Source of the DNA: JAJUFS01 sp964599565
GTDB taxonomy: Bacteria; Pseudomonadota; Gammaproteobacteria; Natronospirales; JAJUFS01
DNA length: 44,703 nucleotides
NCBI GenBank assembly: GCA_964599565.1
Contig: CAZRFE010000011.1
Span: 1-44,703 of the forward strand
Reading direction: 5' to 3'
Shown: positions 15,295 to 23,548 of the stretch, one piece after another
Layout of the letters: each line of letters begins with the position of its first letter
Position numbering within the stretch: the first letter of the stretch is position 1
Notes under the pieces: model-generated
What the model was told of the DNA's origin: nothing
The model's database searches: none
The model's input: the letters and a program-made list of their open reading frames with translations, nothing else
Made by a program: the position numbers and the translations under genes

Positions 15295-16034
15295 AGAGCG
15301 TCCTCCAGTTTCATTTTCGGGAACCACTCCAGAGCGGAGTCCGGAGAACAGTTGATGACCTCGACACCGCGCGCCTGAATCTCGCGCGCGATCAGTTCGA
15401 AGTCGTTGCGCCAGACGCCGTAGTCGCTGGCCTTGTAGATTTCTCGCGGGTGGTCGCCGAACCAGTGCGCGGCCTTGCCCTTCATGTCGTAACCGAGCAG
15501 CAGCACGCGCGCTGCGCCCAGGTGATATGCAAGGTTCAGTGCTTGATGACCGCTGTTGCCGCCGCCGCAGATGTGGCCCGGCTTCAGGTTCAAGCCCTTG
15601 TGTCCTTCGAGCCGCAGCAGCCGCAAGCCGAACCGACGCGCCGCCCGCTCGGATTGCGTCGCCTTGATGCCGGTGAACCCCTTCACGCCGCGGTGATGGT
15701 TCCACCAGTCCTCGTCGCACGCATACAGGACATCGAGCCGCGCGATCCGGTACGCGTCGTTGACGCCGATCGTCGGCAGATGCGCGACGGCCTCGCACTG
15801 CTCACGCGTGAGTGACGGGCCGCCCGCAATGCAGGCGACCGTCTTGCCGCGCCACTCCGGCTCCACGCGCCAGAACATCGGCTTGATGCCGAGCTCGTCG
15901 CACTCGCCGTAGCCAAGCTCGACCGCGAGCCTGGCCGTTTCGAAAGGAAGGGGGACGGACTCGCCCGGCATGACGCGCCGGGTTCTCGGTCCGTCCCCGT
16001 ACGTCCAGCCCTCAAGGAACCGGACGTTGTGCAT
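15291..16034 (-). CDS. DUF115-like phage protein
   Basis: A 247-aa protein. The region WRGKTVACIAGGPSLTREQCE, the conserved GVNDAYRIARLDVLYACD, and HQALNLAYHLGAARVLLLGYD match the DUF115/6-hydroxymethylpterin pyrophosphokinase MptE-like fold seen in phage and glycosylation loci. The C-terminus has NCSPDSALEWFP. The catalytic role in phages is unknown. It overlaps the decoration gene by 1 nt and the methyltransferase by 4 nt. Confidence 0.7.
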   Translation of the reverse strand: MHNVRFLEGWTYGDGPRTRRVMPGESVPLPFETARLAVELGYGECDELGIKPMFWRVEPEWRGKTVACIAGGPSLTREQCEAVAHLPTIGVNDAYRIARLDVLYACDEDWWNHHRGVKGFTGIKATQSERAARRFGLRLLRLEGHKGLNLKPGHICGGGNSGHQALNLAYHLGAARVLLLGYDMKGKAAHWFGDHPREIYKASDYGVWRNDFELIAREIQARGVEVINCSPDSALEWFPKMKLEDAL

Positions 16035-16501
16035 CAGTCCGCCGTCGGCGTCTGATGCGGGTTGCCGAGCACCGCCACTACCGCGTACGGCGTGCTGCCC
16101 GGCGTGTTGGCGGCGGTCGCCACGACGCGGACGTACCGCTTCGGACCGACGTAACCGACGCGATACGTGGCAGCATCTTCCGCCGCGTCATCGATCGTCA
16201 GGAAAACGCCCGTGCTCGAATCCGGAGCAGCGACCGGCGATGCGGCGGAACCGACCAGGACGTAGTCCGAGTTGGTGACGTCCGCGAACGTCGAGTCGTC
16301 GTCCGAGTCCTGCAGCTTGAAAGCCCAGGTCGGCTGCGGCGAGTTGGCGATGTTGGTGACAGCGCCGACACTGATGAGGAACTCCGCGGATTCGAAGCCC
16401 TTCAGGTCGACACCATTGCTCGGCGTGTTGGTGGCAGTGATGGCCTGAGCCGCCACATGCTGAACCACCTTCACGTTGCTGTGCAGGTCACGAGTGGTCA
16501 T
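16034..16501 (-). CDS. beta-rich virion protein, probable capsid decoration protein
   Basis: A 155-aa protein rich in Thr/Ala/Val with strand patterns (SAEFLISVGAVTN, WAFKLQDSDDDSTFADV, KRYVRVVATAANT). It follows the capsid gene and has its own hairpin upstream. Such small beta proteins beside HK97-type capsid genes are often decoration or stabilising proteins; that role is inferred. No other motif is seen. Confidence 0.65.
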   Translation of the reverse strand: MTTRDLHSNVKVVQHVAAQAITATNTPSNGVDLKGFESAEFLISVGAVTNIANSPQPTWAFKLQDSDDDSTFADVTNSDYVLVGSAASPVAAPDSSTGVFLTIDDAAEDAATYRVGYVGPKRYVRVVATAANTPGSTPYAVVAVLGNPHQTPTAD

Positions 16502-16521
16502 TGCAATTACCTCGCAGAAAG

Positions 16522-16543
16522 AAGAAACCCCGCCGGAGCGGGG
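16522..16543 (-). terminator. terminator-like hairpin before the decoration-type gene
   Basis: On the minus strand the stem CCCCGC/GCGGGG has a 4-base loop and is followed by TTTCTTC. It lies between the capsid stop (16562) and the next start (16501). The U-tract is interrupted, so partial termination or RNA-end protection is plausible. Confidence 0.6.
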
Positions 16544-16561
16544 CTCGAAGTGGGGTCAGGA

Positions 16562-17893
16562 TCAGGCCGCGAACTTGAGCAGCTTGATCGCGTCGAAGTT
16601 CACGACGTCACCACCGACGCGCTTCGTCGTGTAGAACTTCACGAAGGGCTTGCTGGTGTACGGGTCACGCAGCACGCGGATGCCGAAGCGATCCACGATC
16701 TGGTAGCCGACGCCGAAGTTGCCGAACGCGATCGAGTAGCTGTTCGCCGCGATGTCCGCCATGTCGTCGAACTCCGCGACCGGATGGCCGAGCAGTGTCG
16801 ACACGACGCCCGCCTGCAGCGACGGCTGCCACAGCAGGTTGCCGTCAGCGTCACGCAGCTTGCGGCACTCGCCGAGCGTGTAGCGGTTCATCGCCCACAC
16901 AGCGCCGGAGCGATACGCGCCCTTGAGCTTGTGCATGAGTTCGATCAGCGGACCGATCTCGTCGGCCTGCGTACCGCTCATCTTGCCGAAGCCGCCGGAC
17001 GTGCCGGTCGCGACGTACTGGAGCTTGCCCCACGCGCGCGAGGCATCATTGGTCGTCAGCGCGGTGCTGGCGTAGTCGGCGAAGCCGCGCGGCTTGCCGA
17101 CGCCGGCACCCGTGACGAACGCCGTGTTTTCCGTGCGGGTGATGATGTCCGCCACCTTGCGGGCCAGCCAGCCCTCGACGTCGAACACGGCGTCGTCGAG
17201 CAACTTCTGCGTCGCCTTCGGCTCGGCGTACTGTTCGTGCGCCGGGATGACGTGCATCCCGATCTGCGGCGTGCCGGTTTCACTGCGGGACTGCATCTCC
17301 GCAACCCAGCCGCCCGACGCCGCCTCGTCGACATCCTTCGGCAGTTCGAGGCGGTCGGTGCCGATCACCTGGATGTCAGCGTACTGCCGCATCGGCGACG
17401 TCTCGAACAGCTTCTGGATGACCTTCGTCGACACCGTCGCTGGAACGTAGTAGCCGCCATCCGGATCCGAGCCGACCTTCAGCGAGTTGCGGACATCCGC
17501 GTCCAGCATCTCGCCGTTGGCGCCACCCGCGCGGATGAACTGGTCGAACGCATCGCAGTACTCGGTGTACTGCTTGACCATTTCGTCCGTCACCTTCCGG
17601 ACAGGCTTTTCAGACTTGGCGGCGAAGAACTTCAGCGCGTCGGCGCGCAGGTCGCGCTCCTTGTCGCTGGTGTTCAGGCCGATGCGCTGCATCTTGGCCT
17701 CGATCTCATCGGCGCGGCGCTTCTGCGCTTCGGCAGAGGCATCGATCTTTGCCTGCAGGTCACCGAGCGCCTTGTTCGCGACCTCGACCTTCTCGTTGGT
17801 CTTGGAGTCCGAACCCTTGAGTTCGTCCAGACCGGCCTTCAGCGCGGCATACGCATCGGCCTGCTCTTTGATGAGCTTCTCGACATTGTCCAT
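16562..17893 (-). CDS. major capsid protein, HK97 family
   Basis: A 443-aa capsid precursor. Residues 1-~105 are a charged coiled-coil delta domain acting as a scaffold (EKLIKEQADAYAALKAGLDE, AEAQKRRADEIEAKMQRI), which the upstream protease should remove. The HK97 fold follows: DPDGGYYVPATVSTKVIQ, the LFETSPMRQYADI E-loop region, WVAEMQSRSETGTP, FVTGAGVGKPRGF, and C-terminal FGNFGVGYQIVDRFGIRVL. ATG 17893 has AGGAGA 8 nt upstream. Confidence 0.95.
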   Translation of the reverse strand: MDNVEKLIKEQADAYAALKAGLDELKGSDSKTNEKVEVANKALGDLQAKIDASAEAQKRRADEIEAKMQRIGLNTSDKERDLRADALKFFAAKSEKPVRKVTDEMVKQYTEYCDAFDQFIRAGGANGEMLDADVRNSLKVGSDPDGGYYVPATVSTKVIQKLFETSPMRQYADIQVIGTDRLELPKDVDEAASGGWVAEMQSRSETGTPQIGMHVIPAHEQYAEPKATQKLLDDAVFDVEGWLARKVADIITRTENTAFVTGAGVGKPRGFADYASTALTTNDASRAWGKLQYVATGTSGGFGKMSGTQADEIGPLIELMHKLKGAYRSGAVWAMNRYTLGECRKLRDADGNLLWQPSLQAGVVSTLLGHPVAEFDDMADIAANSYSIAFGNFGVGYQIVDRFGIRVLRDPYTSKPFVKFYTTKRVGGDVVNFDAIKLLKFAA

Positions 17894-17911
17894 TTCATTT
17901 CTCCTGAAACG

Positions 17912-17935
17912 ACAAAACCGCCACAAGGGCGGTTT
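17912..17935 (-). terminator. terminator-like hairpin before the capsid gene
   Basis: AAACCGCC and GGCGGTTT form an 8-bp stem with loop CTTGT on the minus strand, ending in UUUUG. It lies between the protease stop (17960) and the capsid start (17893). Confidence 0.68.
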
Positions 17936-17959
17936 CTGTATTGAGGAATCGGCGGACCG

Positions 17960-18766
17960 TCAGGCTTTGAAGTGCCCGAGATACTGCGCCGCGATTTCGT
18001 TCAAGCGTTCCCGGTCATCAGCATCACGCTGATCCGGCTCTGCATCACGCAGACCCGAAAGACCCTTTGCCACGATCGCCTTCGCGTCCTTTCGGCTGCA
18101 GCCTGCATCACGCAGGGCCGCCTCAAGGGCGCGGGGATTCAGTTCGTTCCCGCCGCCGTTGAGCGCGGCCGGAACCTTGTTGAACACCGACAGATCGAAC
18201 TTGTCCTCGACCTGCTTGGATTCTTCCACCACGTCGGCGAGGCCGATCTCCTCCGCCTCCTCCGCGGTGAACCACGTCTCGTCGCGCATCAGCTGCGCGA
18301 TCTCGCCGGGCGTCTTGCCGGTCTTGTCGACGTAGGCCTGGACGATCGTGCCGCCGACCTTGTCGAGCAATTCCGCTTCCTTACGCATGTCGTCCGCGCC
18401 GCCGACGACGATGCCCCACGGATCGTGGATCATCAGGTAGGCGTTCTTCGCCATGCGAACTTCGTCGGCGGACATCGCGATGACCGAGGCAATCGAGGCG
18501 GCGAGTCCGTCGACGTGCACGATCACCCGCGCCTTGTGACGCTGCAGCGCGTTCGCCATCGTCAGGCCTTCGAACACGGAGCCGCCGGGGCTGTTGATGC
18601 GAAGGTTGATCGTCTCGGCCGCGATGCCGTTCAACTGCTCGACGAACTCCTTCGCCTGGATGCCGAAGAATCCAATCTCGTCGTAGAGCAGGACTTCCGC
18701 TTCCTTGCCTTCGTTCCGAATCTTCAGGCCCGGCGACACGCGGGCGAATGGATCACGCATCCGCAT
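17960..18766 (-). CDS. ClpP-like prohead protease
   Basis: A 268-aa head maturation protease of the ClpP/S14 fold. Ser91 lies in VDGLAASIASVIAM, His114 in YLMIHDPWG, and a candidate Asp near 147 in YVDKTGKT. The oxyanion strand NLRINSPGGSVFEG is present. A helical C-terminal extension (~205-268) may bind the scaffold. It would remove the capsid delta domain. It overlaps the portal by 14 nt. Confidence 0.93.
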   Translation of the reverse strand: MRMRDPFARVSPGLKIRNEGKEAEVLLYDEIGFFGIQAKEFVEQLNGIAAETINLRINSPGGSVFEGLTMANALQRHKARVIVHVDGLAASIASVIAMSADEVRMAKNAYLMIHDPWGIVVGGADDMRKEAELLDKVGGTIVQAYVDKTGKTPGEIAQLMRDETWFTAEEAEEIGLADVVEESKQVEDKFDLSVFNKVPAALNGGGNELNPRALEAALRDAGCSRKDAKAIVAKGLSGLRDAEPDQRDADDRERLNEIAAQYLGHFKA

Positions 18767-19976
18767 TGGAATCTCCTTGAGAGTTCACGGTCATTTCCGG
18801 CGTCATGAACTCGTCGAGCTCGTCCGGACCCTTGTCCTGATCTTCCAGTTCGCGCACTTCGTTCGGTGTCATCCAGCCCGGCTGCTGAATGCTGCCGAGT
18901 GCCGACTTGTAGTAATTGGCGCGCGCCGTCGCGTCGCCGCGCAGCAGGCCGTTGACGTTGTGCTTGATAAAATAGCCTTCGAGACGCTCGCGCTCGCTGA
19001 GAATCTGGTGCGCGTACACTTCCTCCAGGTCGACGAGCCACGGCATGAGCGCGTAGTCGACGAACTGGCGGGCGAGGTTCTCGATGTTGGAGAACGTCGC
19101 CTTTTCGAGATCGCCGACCATGTGCGGCGGCACGCGCCAGATGGAGGCCAGAATCGACCGGATCAGCTTCCGCGTTTCGTTGAACTGCGCTTCTTCGGCG
19201 GTCAGCGTGGCGCGCGTCGGCTTGAGTCCGCCGTCGAGAACCGTCGTGCTGTGCGCCTTCTCGCCGCCCGTGGTTTCGCGCAACGAAGCGACAATGCGCT
19301 TCATTGCGTCTTCCTTGATCGTCCCGTCTGTCGTCAGGTAGATGCGTGGGTGCGCGCCGTTCTTGAACAGACGGGCGCCGAACTTGTCGAGCGCGAGCGA
19401 CAGGCCGATGTGTGTCTTGTGCAGCTGGATCGGGTTGAGCCCCGTCAGCCCATCCAGCGAAAGCGTGTGGTAGTGGAACACCTCATCGAGTTCGTAACGG
19501 CGCTTGCCGCGGCTCGTCTCGAGCTCGAAGTAGACGTCGAAGTTGTCGTCCTGGTGCTTCGTGATCCGGTTGTTCGCCACCGGCAGGAGCTCGTACGTCT
19601 TGCCGCCGACGCGGTTCTTGATCGCGACGAAGTTACCCTCGGCCGCGGCGCGCGCCACCGTCAGCCGGCGGAACTGGCGCGGGGTCATCCACTTGCAGGG
19701 CTGCACCTTCAGCAACCGGTGCGCATCCGTTTCCTCGACGACTTCACGCCCAGAGTCCGTCTTCTTCATCACTGCGATCGGCAGCTGCGAGACGGACTGC
19801 GCCAGCGCGTTGATGCACGCGAACACAGTCGGGTCTTCGAGCGCCGACAGCGTGTTGACGTTCTCGCCGGCCTCGGACTCCCCGCCCTGCAGCGAGATCA
19901 GGTATTCGAGCAACTGCTGCGAGCTCGAGATCGAGTTCTGCGGCTGCCGAAACCACGTCATCGGATTCAGGTTCAA
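18753..19976 (-). CDS. portal protein, HK97 family
   Basis: A 407-aa portal. The pattern is TLSALEDPTVFACINALAQS, SQLPIAVMKK, LLKVQPCKWMTPRQFRR, the GNFVAIKNR strand, FHYHTLSLDGLTGLNPI, ending in the Sak/portal stem segment TRKLIRSILASIWRVPPHM. It forms the dodecameric DNA channel at one capsid vertex and docks the terminase. Length is normal. Confidence 0.95.
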   Translation of the reverse strand: MNLNPMTWFRQPQNSISSSQQLLEYLISLQGGESEAGENVNTLSALEDPTVFACINALAQSVSQLPIAVMKKTDSGREVVEETDAHRLLKVQPCKWMTPRQFRRLTVARAAAEGNFVAIKNRVGGKTYELLPVANNRITKHQDDNFDVYFELETSRGKRRYELDEVFHYHTLSLDGLTGLNPIQLHKTHIGLSLALDKFGARLFKNGAHPRIYLTTDGTIKEDAMKRIVASLRETTGGEKAHSTTVLDGGLKPTRATLTAEEAQFNETRKLIRSILASIWRVPPHMVGDLEKATFSNIENLARQFVDYALMPWLVDLEEVYAHQILSERERLEGYFIKHNVNGLLRGDATARANYYKSALGSIQQPGWMTPNEVRELEDQDKGPDELDEFMTPEMTVNSQGDSNADA

Positions 19977-19986
19977 GCGGTGACTC

Positions 19987-21753
19987 CTAGACCGTTACGA
20001 CGCCGTGAGTGGCGGTGTAGCTTTCTTCCGGCTCGTGCACGGTGCGCGCGTTGTGTATCGCCATCACGCCAGCCACCATGCCGTCGATACGACCGGTGGC
20101 CTTGCTCTTGTCGAGCTTTCGATTGCCGGCCGGATCCTGAACGACGACGGCATTCGCCGCGTTCCAGTTCATCAGCGGCGAGTTCGGGTGCCGCAGCGTT
20201 CCCGATACCAGCGCGGTTTCGAACGTGTCGATCGCCGGACCCATGCTGACGAAACCCTGGCCGAACGGCTCGATCGGCCAGTCAACGCCCTGCCGATCCA
20301 TCGCCGCCTTCAGGACGTCGATGCGGTGCCGGTCGTACGGAACCTTGCTGAGTGTGATGTCGTAGTCGCCGAGAATCTCCGCGACGTCGTTGACGACGAA
20401 GTCCTTGTCGATCGCGGCGCCCGGCGTGGTTCGCAACCAGCCATCACGCCGCCATTGAAAGTACGGGACGTTGTCCTTCTTCTCGCGATCGTGCAGCCCA
20501 TCCTCTGGCAGCCAGAACATCGGCCACAGGTACGACAGCCCATCACGCTCGAAGTCGAGCAGAAGTGCCGTCAGGTCCGTGGTGGCCGACAGGTCGAACG
20601 CGCCCACGGCCGTCATTCCGCGGAACATCTCGAGCGTGAAGTCCTCGGCGCCCGCCATCCATTTGTCGTACGGGACGAACGGGTTATGCGCCTCGACCCA
20701 TTCGCAGAAGTTCAGCCGGCGCACCATCGACTCCTTCGAAGGCATGCCGCGCGCACGATTCACCTCGTCGCGGAGGTACTGCTTGGTGATGACCTTTCCG
20801 AGCAGCGGGTTCGCCTTGATCCAGCAGGACTCATCCTTGAACGGATCGTCGCCTTCGTCGAGCGAACAGACGTACGCGAAGAACGTGTCGTCGTCCTCGA
20901 TGCCGGCGCATACCCGACGCGCCTTCTCGCGGTACTCCCAGCAGACGGATTTTCGATCCGTGCCCGAGTTGGTGATCGCAACAATGAGCGGCTGCCGGCG
21001 CCACTTCTTGCCGGCGTCCATCATGTTGATGACGGTCGCCGTCTTGTGCTCGTGGAGCTCGTCAATCAGGCCGATGTGCGGCCGAGGACCGGACTGCCCG
21101 TCATCCGCCGAGATCGGGCGGAAGAACGAGTTCGATTGCTCGTGGAAAAGGTTCCAGACCTTATCGCCACGCCCCGACTTGTGCAGCACGCGGGACAGCG
21201 GCGGGGATTGATCCACCATCGCGACGGCGTCGCGGAACAGGATCATCGCCTGATCTTTCTTCGTGGCCGCGGCGTAAATCTCTGCGCGCGGCTCGTCATC
21301 GGCGACCATGCCGTACAGCCCGATGCCGCCGAGCAGCGGCGACTTGCCGTTACCCTTGCCCTCCTCGATGTACGCCATGCGGAACCGACGCGTGCCGTCC
21401 GCGCGGATCCAGCCGAACACTGAGCCGACGATGAACTTCTGCGAGACGTCGAGCTCGAAGGGCTTCCCCTCGAACTGGCCGCCGTTCAACCGCAGGACGT
21501 TCCGGTAAAAGCGGAACGCCTTGTCGGCGCGCTCCTTGCTGAACGTGAGTCCGCGCTTGTGCCCGTCCTTCAGGTCGCGCAGATGCCGCGCACAAGCGTT
21601 GCGGACGTCCGGCCCCGCGACGATCTTCCCCGCGACAACGTCCTTCGCGTACCGGGCAACCGGGTGGTCAATGCTTGAGCCCGAACTCCGCGAGCGGGTC
21701 GTCCGGGTCGGTTTCTTCTTCCGGCGTGACGCTGACTTTCGCTCTGCTGGCAT
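19987..21753 (-). CDS. terL: terminase large subunit
   Basis: A 588-aa TerL (Terminase_1 family). Walker A-like EEGKGNGKS is at residues 130-138 and Walker B IGLIDELHEH at 228-237. The nuclease domain begins at AFDLSATTDLTA (385-396), with YDRHRI and a late DGMVAGVMA acidic motif. It pumps and cuts concatemeric DNA. The N-terminal 25 residues are Lys/Arg rich. The ATG overlaps TerS by 86 nt, somewhat long but the only well-placed start. Confidence 0.95.
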   Translation of the reverse strand: MPAERKSASRRKKKPTRTTRSRSSGSSIDHPVARYAKDVVAGKIVAGPDVRNACARHLRDLKDGHKRGLTFSKERADKAFRFYRNVLRLNGGQFEGKPFELDVSQKFIVGSVFGWIRADGTRRFRMAYIEEGKGNGKSPLLGGIGLYGMVADDEPRAEIYAAATKKDQAMILFRDAVAMVDQSPPLSRVLHKSGRGDKVWNLFHEQSNSFFRPISADDGQSGPRPHIGLIDELHEHKTATVINMMDAGKKWRRQPLIVAITNSGTDRKSVCWEYREKARRVCAGIEDDDTFFAYVCSLDEGDDPFKDESCWIKANPLLGKVITKQYLRDEVNRARGMPSKESMVRRLNFCEWVEAHNPFVPYDKWMAGAEDFTLEMFRGMTAVGAFDLSATTDLTALLLDFERDGLSYLWPMFWLPEDGLHDREKKDNVPYFQWRRDGWLRTTPGAAIDKDFVVNDVAEILGDYDITLSKVPYDRHRIDVLKAAMDRQGVDWPIEPFGQGFVSMGPAIDTFETALVSGTLRHPNSPLMNWNAANAVVVQDPAGNRKLDKSKATGRIDGMVAGVMAIHNARTVHEPEESYTATHGVVTV

Positions 21754-22147
21754 CAGTGAGTCCGAATTCGATGAGCCACGCGCGCAAGCGACGGTCGGCG
21801 TCCTGGAACGCGGACAGCGCCGGGCGCTGGCGCTCCATCATTCCGCCGGACTTCGTTTCAACCGTCTGGAAGCGACCGTTCTTCTGCAGGTCATCGCGCA
21901 GCTCGCACCATTCGGCGTACACTTCGCACAGCGCGGTGAGCGAGATGCGGGACTCCGCAGAGAGCTGGCCGCGTTTCTTCAGCAGTCCGGCGTACTCGTG
22001 CCAGCATTCCAGCGCGTAGCCGCGGAGGTGTTTCGGGGGGACCGGCTCCCCAGCAACGCGCAGCGGAGCTTTGGAATTCAGCGGTCGGCGTCCGGGATTG
22101 CCCTTGCCGAGCTTCTTCTCGATAGGCTGGGCGCGACGTCCTTTCAT
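21668..22147 (-). CDS. terS: terminase small subunit, P27 family
   Basis: A 159-aa protein with the family opening MKGRRAQPIEKKLGKGNPGRRPLN, shared by P27-type TerS (quoted in two parts: MKGRRAQPIEKK and LGKGNPGRRPLN). The EPVPPKHLRGYALECWHEY block follows. It should recognise the packaging site. ATG 22147 is preferred over the upstream TTG/GTG because it begins at the conserved block, although the Shine-Dalgarno is weak. Confidence 0.92.
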   Translation of the reverse strand: MKGRRAQPIEKKLGKGNPGRRPLNSKAPLRVAGEPVPPKHLRGYALECWHEYAGLLKKRGQLSAESRISLTALCEVYAEWCELRDDLQKNGRFQTVETKSGGMMERQRPALSAFQDADRRLRAWLIEFGLTDASRAKVSVTPEEETDPDDPLAEFGLKH

Positions 22148-22430
22148 GGTTGGCACGATTCTTTCGCGCAACCGGGAAAACCGTTTACGCGGTAAGTTGT
22201 TGAAATAGAAAAGGAATTCGATTTAACAAAACGCGTCTCTAGAAGTGGGAGGCTGTCCCATCAAGGAGCGTTCGTAACCCCTTGATTCTGCTGGTCCCTT
22301 TTTCTTCCAATTCTGCGACTTTGCGAGGTGAGGGTCCAAGGCGGTCTTTTGCGGCAGTGCCACAGACTTTTGACCCACCCCCTACCCCCTTTCAGCCCCG
22401 TTTCCGCTTGCGTTTCCCACTTCGGCAAAC
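22148..22430. other. non-coding HNH-TerS interval, candidate cos/packaging region
   Basis: These 283 bases carry no convincing gene. In HK97-like phages the cohesive-end site lies between HNH and TerS. A G-rich block followed by GGGTCAAAAGTCTG on the minus strand (about 22360-22392) is the most striking element. The cos assignment is inference from position. Confidence 0.4.
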
Positions 22431-22724
22431 TCAGGCCTTGCGCCAGTGATGCGCCCCATCCAACGGTATGCCCAGGGCATCGCAACCTTGCACGCGGCCT
22501 GACTTCTCCTGCCGCTGCTTCGTGCTGTCGTGGTGGGTCTTGCAGAGGGATTGCAGTGCGCCGTTGAAGAACTTGTCAGGGTCGCCGTTGTGTCGTTCGA
22601 TGTGGTCAGCCACGGTGGCGGCCGTCGTCTTGCCCTGCTGCTCACACATGCGACACAGGGGCTCGCGCTGTAGCTGGGCTCTCCTGAGTCGCTGCCAGCG
22701 TGCGGTGCTGTAGAGGCCGGCCAT
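22431..22724 (-). CDS. HNH endonuclease, packaging-associated
   Basis: A 97-aa HNH nuclease. Zinc-binding pairs are Cys24/Cys27 (PLCRMCEQ) and Cys61/His64 (LCKTHH). The catalytic core is ADHIERH (His41) with Asn54 and His65. Beside TerS such proteins (HK97 gp74) assist terminase in cutting cos. It overlaps the upstream gene by one base (TGATG). Confidence 0.92.
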   Translation of the reverse strand: MAGLYSTARWQRLRRAQLQREPLCRMCEQQGKTTAATVADHIERHNGDPDKFFNGALQSLCKTHHDSTKQRQEKSGRVQGCDALGIPLDGAHHWRKA

Positions 22725-22912
22725 CAGCCAGCGTTACCCATCCAGTGCCATGAGCGACGCTTGCCAGCCGTGATGCGCATCCATGTGCAAGCCTTGGCGA
22801 TGTTCAGACAGCGCTGATAGGACGCGCCGCACAGGTAGGCGATGCGGGCAACAAGCATGCCGAAACACAGGCCGTACAGCTTGACGCTCAAGCTCAGCGT
22901 TGCGGTTGCCAT
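22724..22912 (-). CDS. small hydrophobic protein, first genes of the late operon
   Basis: A 62-aa protein with a hydrophobic segment (SVKLYGLCFGMLVARIAYL, residues ~9-27), Cys residues and a basic C-terminus. It may be membrane-bound. GAGG lies just before the ATG. Not recognised. Confidence 0.6.
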   Translation of the reverse strand: MATATLSLSVKLYGLCFGMLVARIAYLCGASYQRCLNIAKACTWMRITAGKRRSWHWMGNAG

Positions 22913-22924
22913 ATCAGCCTCGGC

Positions 22925-23140
22925 TTACAGGGTGTGCACGCGGTCCACGGTCTTGCCGTGGATGTTCTCGACAAAGATCAGGTCGAACTGGAAGCCGTCA
23001 GGCCCAACCTCGAACCGCAGGCCGGAGTCCTTCAGCGTGATCGCCGGGCAGCCCTTGTAGTCGTGCTTCATGTAGCCGGGGCAGGCGTTGACGACTTCCT
23101 CGCGCGGCTCGCGGGTTCTGATGGCTCGAATCGTGTACAT
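22925..23140 (-). CDS. small hypothetical protein downstream of the structured leader
   Basis: A 71-aa soluble protein (RTREPREEVVNACPGYM ... LRFEVGPDGFQFDLIFVENI). GAGAGG precedes ATG 23140. It is the first gene after the terminator at 23181-23214, so it is the first reading frame of the late transcript if that terminator is overridden. Not recognised. Confidence 0.65.
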   Translation of the reverse strand: MYTIRAIRTREPREEVVNACPGYMKHDYKGCPAITLKDSGLRFEVGPDGFQFDLIFVENIHGKTVDRVHTL

Positions 23141-23159
23141 GGCGTCTACCTCTCTGAAT

Positions 23160-23175
23160 GCCTGATCTCTCAGGC
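23160..23175. repeat. hairpin GCCTGA/TCAGGC with an alternative long-range partner
   Basis: GCCTGA (23160-23165) pairs locally with TCAGGC (23170-23175). The ten bases 23160-23169 are also exactly complementary to 23279-23288. The two pairings exclude each other, a layout that could switch. Confidence 0.55.
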
Positions 23176-23182
23176 GGAAACG

Positions 23183-23214
23183 AAAAACCGCCGCTGGGCG
23201 AACCATGCGGCGGT
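23183..23214 (-). terminator. strong intrinsic terminator ahead of the late operon
   Basis: On the minus strand an 8-bp stem (ACCGCCGC/GCGGCGGT), extended by an inner TGG/CCA pairing, is followed directly by UUUUU. It lies 43 bases before the first late start codon. In lambda-like phages the terminator that late antiterminators override occupies this place. Confidence 0.8.
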
Positions 23215-23307
23215 ACTGTTTACCTACCCTCTCGGGCACTCAGCCTTGCGGCTACAGGGAGCGTCCCTGCCTCGCCGGGAGATCAGGCCCGGAAACTGAA
23301 AATGCTT

Positions 23308-23325
23308 GACTCTGAGATCAGAGTC
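23308..23325. repeat. 18-bp inverted repeat with GA centre
   Basis: GACTCTGA-GA-TCAGAGTC is perfect over 8 bp per arm. Its centre GAGATCAG is repeated at 23279-23286. As RNA it is a hairpin; as DNA it could be an operator. Confidence 0.6.
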
Positions 23326-23518
23326 CCTAGCCTCTTGTCTGCGGGCGGTAGCTCGCAGGGTTAAAAAAGGAGGTCACCTTGGCCAAATTTTTGAGTTCCC
23401 CATCCATGCCCCCGATAGCTAGTCACTGTCGGTAGCCGCGCCGGGGGAAGCCTAGGGCGACACGACTAAGAGAGCCACCTTTTATGATGGGCGAATACGA
23501 TTCGGCGACGCCGGCCGC

Positions 23519-23548
23519 GAGAGGACTCTCCCCGATCTAGGACTAGAT
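23519..23548. repeat. two adjacent inverted repeats with the same GA centre
   Basis: GAGAG-GA-CTCTC (23519-23530) and ATCTAG-GA-CTAGAT (23535-23548) lie side by side. Folded as RNA both give the same four-base loop, GGAC on the plus strand or GTCC on the minus strand. Confidence 0.6.

Noticed and set aside
16055..20249. Long plus-strand open frames opposite capsid, protease, portal and terminase genes
   Set aside because: They are antisense frames in GC-rich DNA, Arg/Val/Asp rich with no domain; the minus-strand genes are unmistakable.
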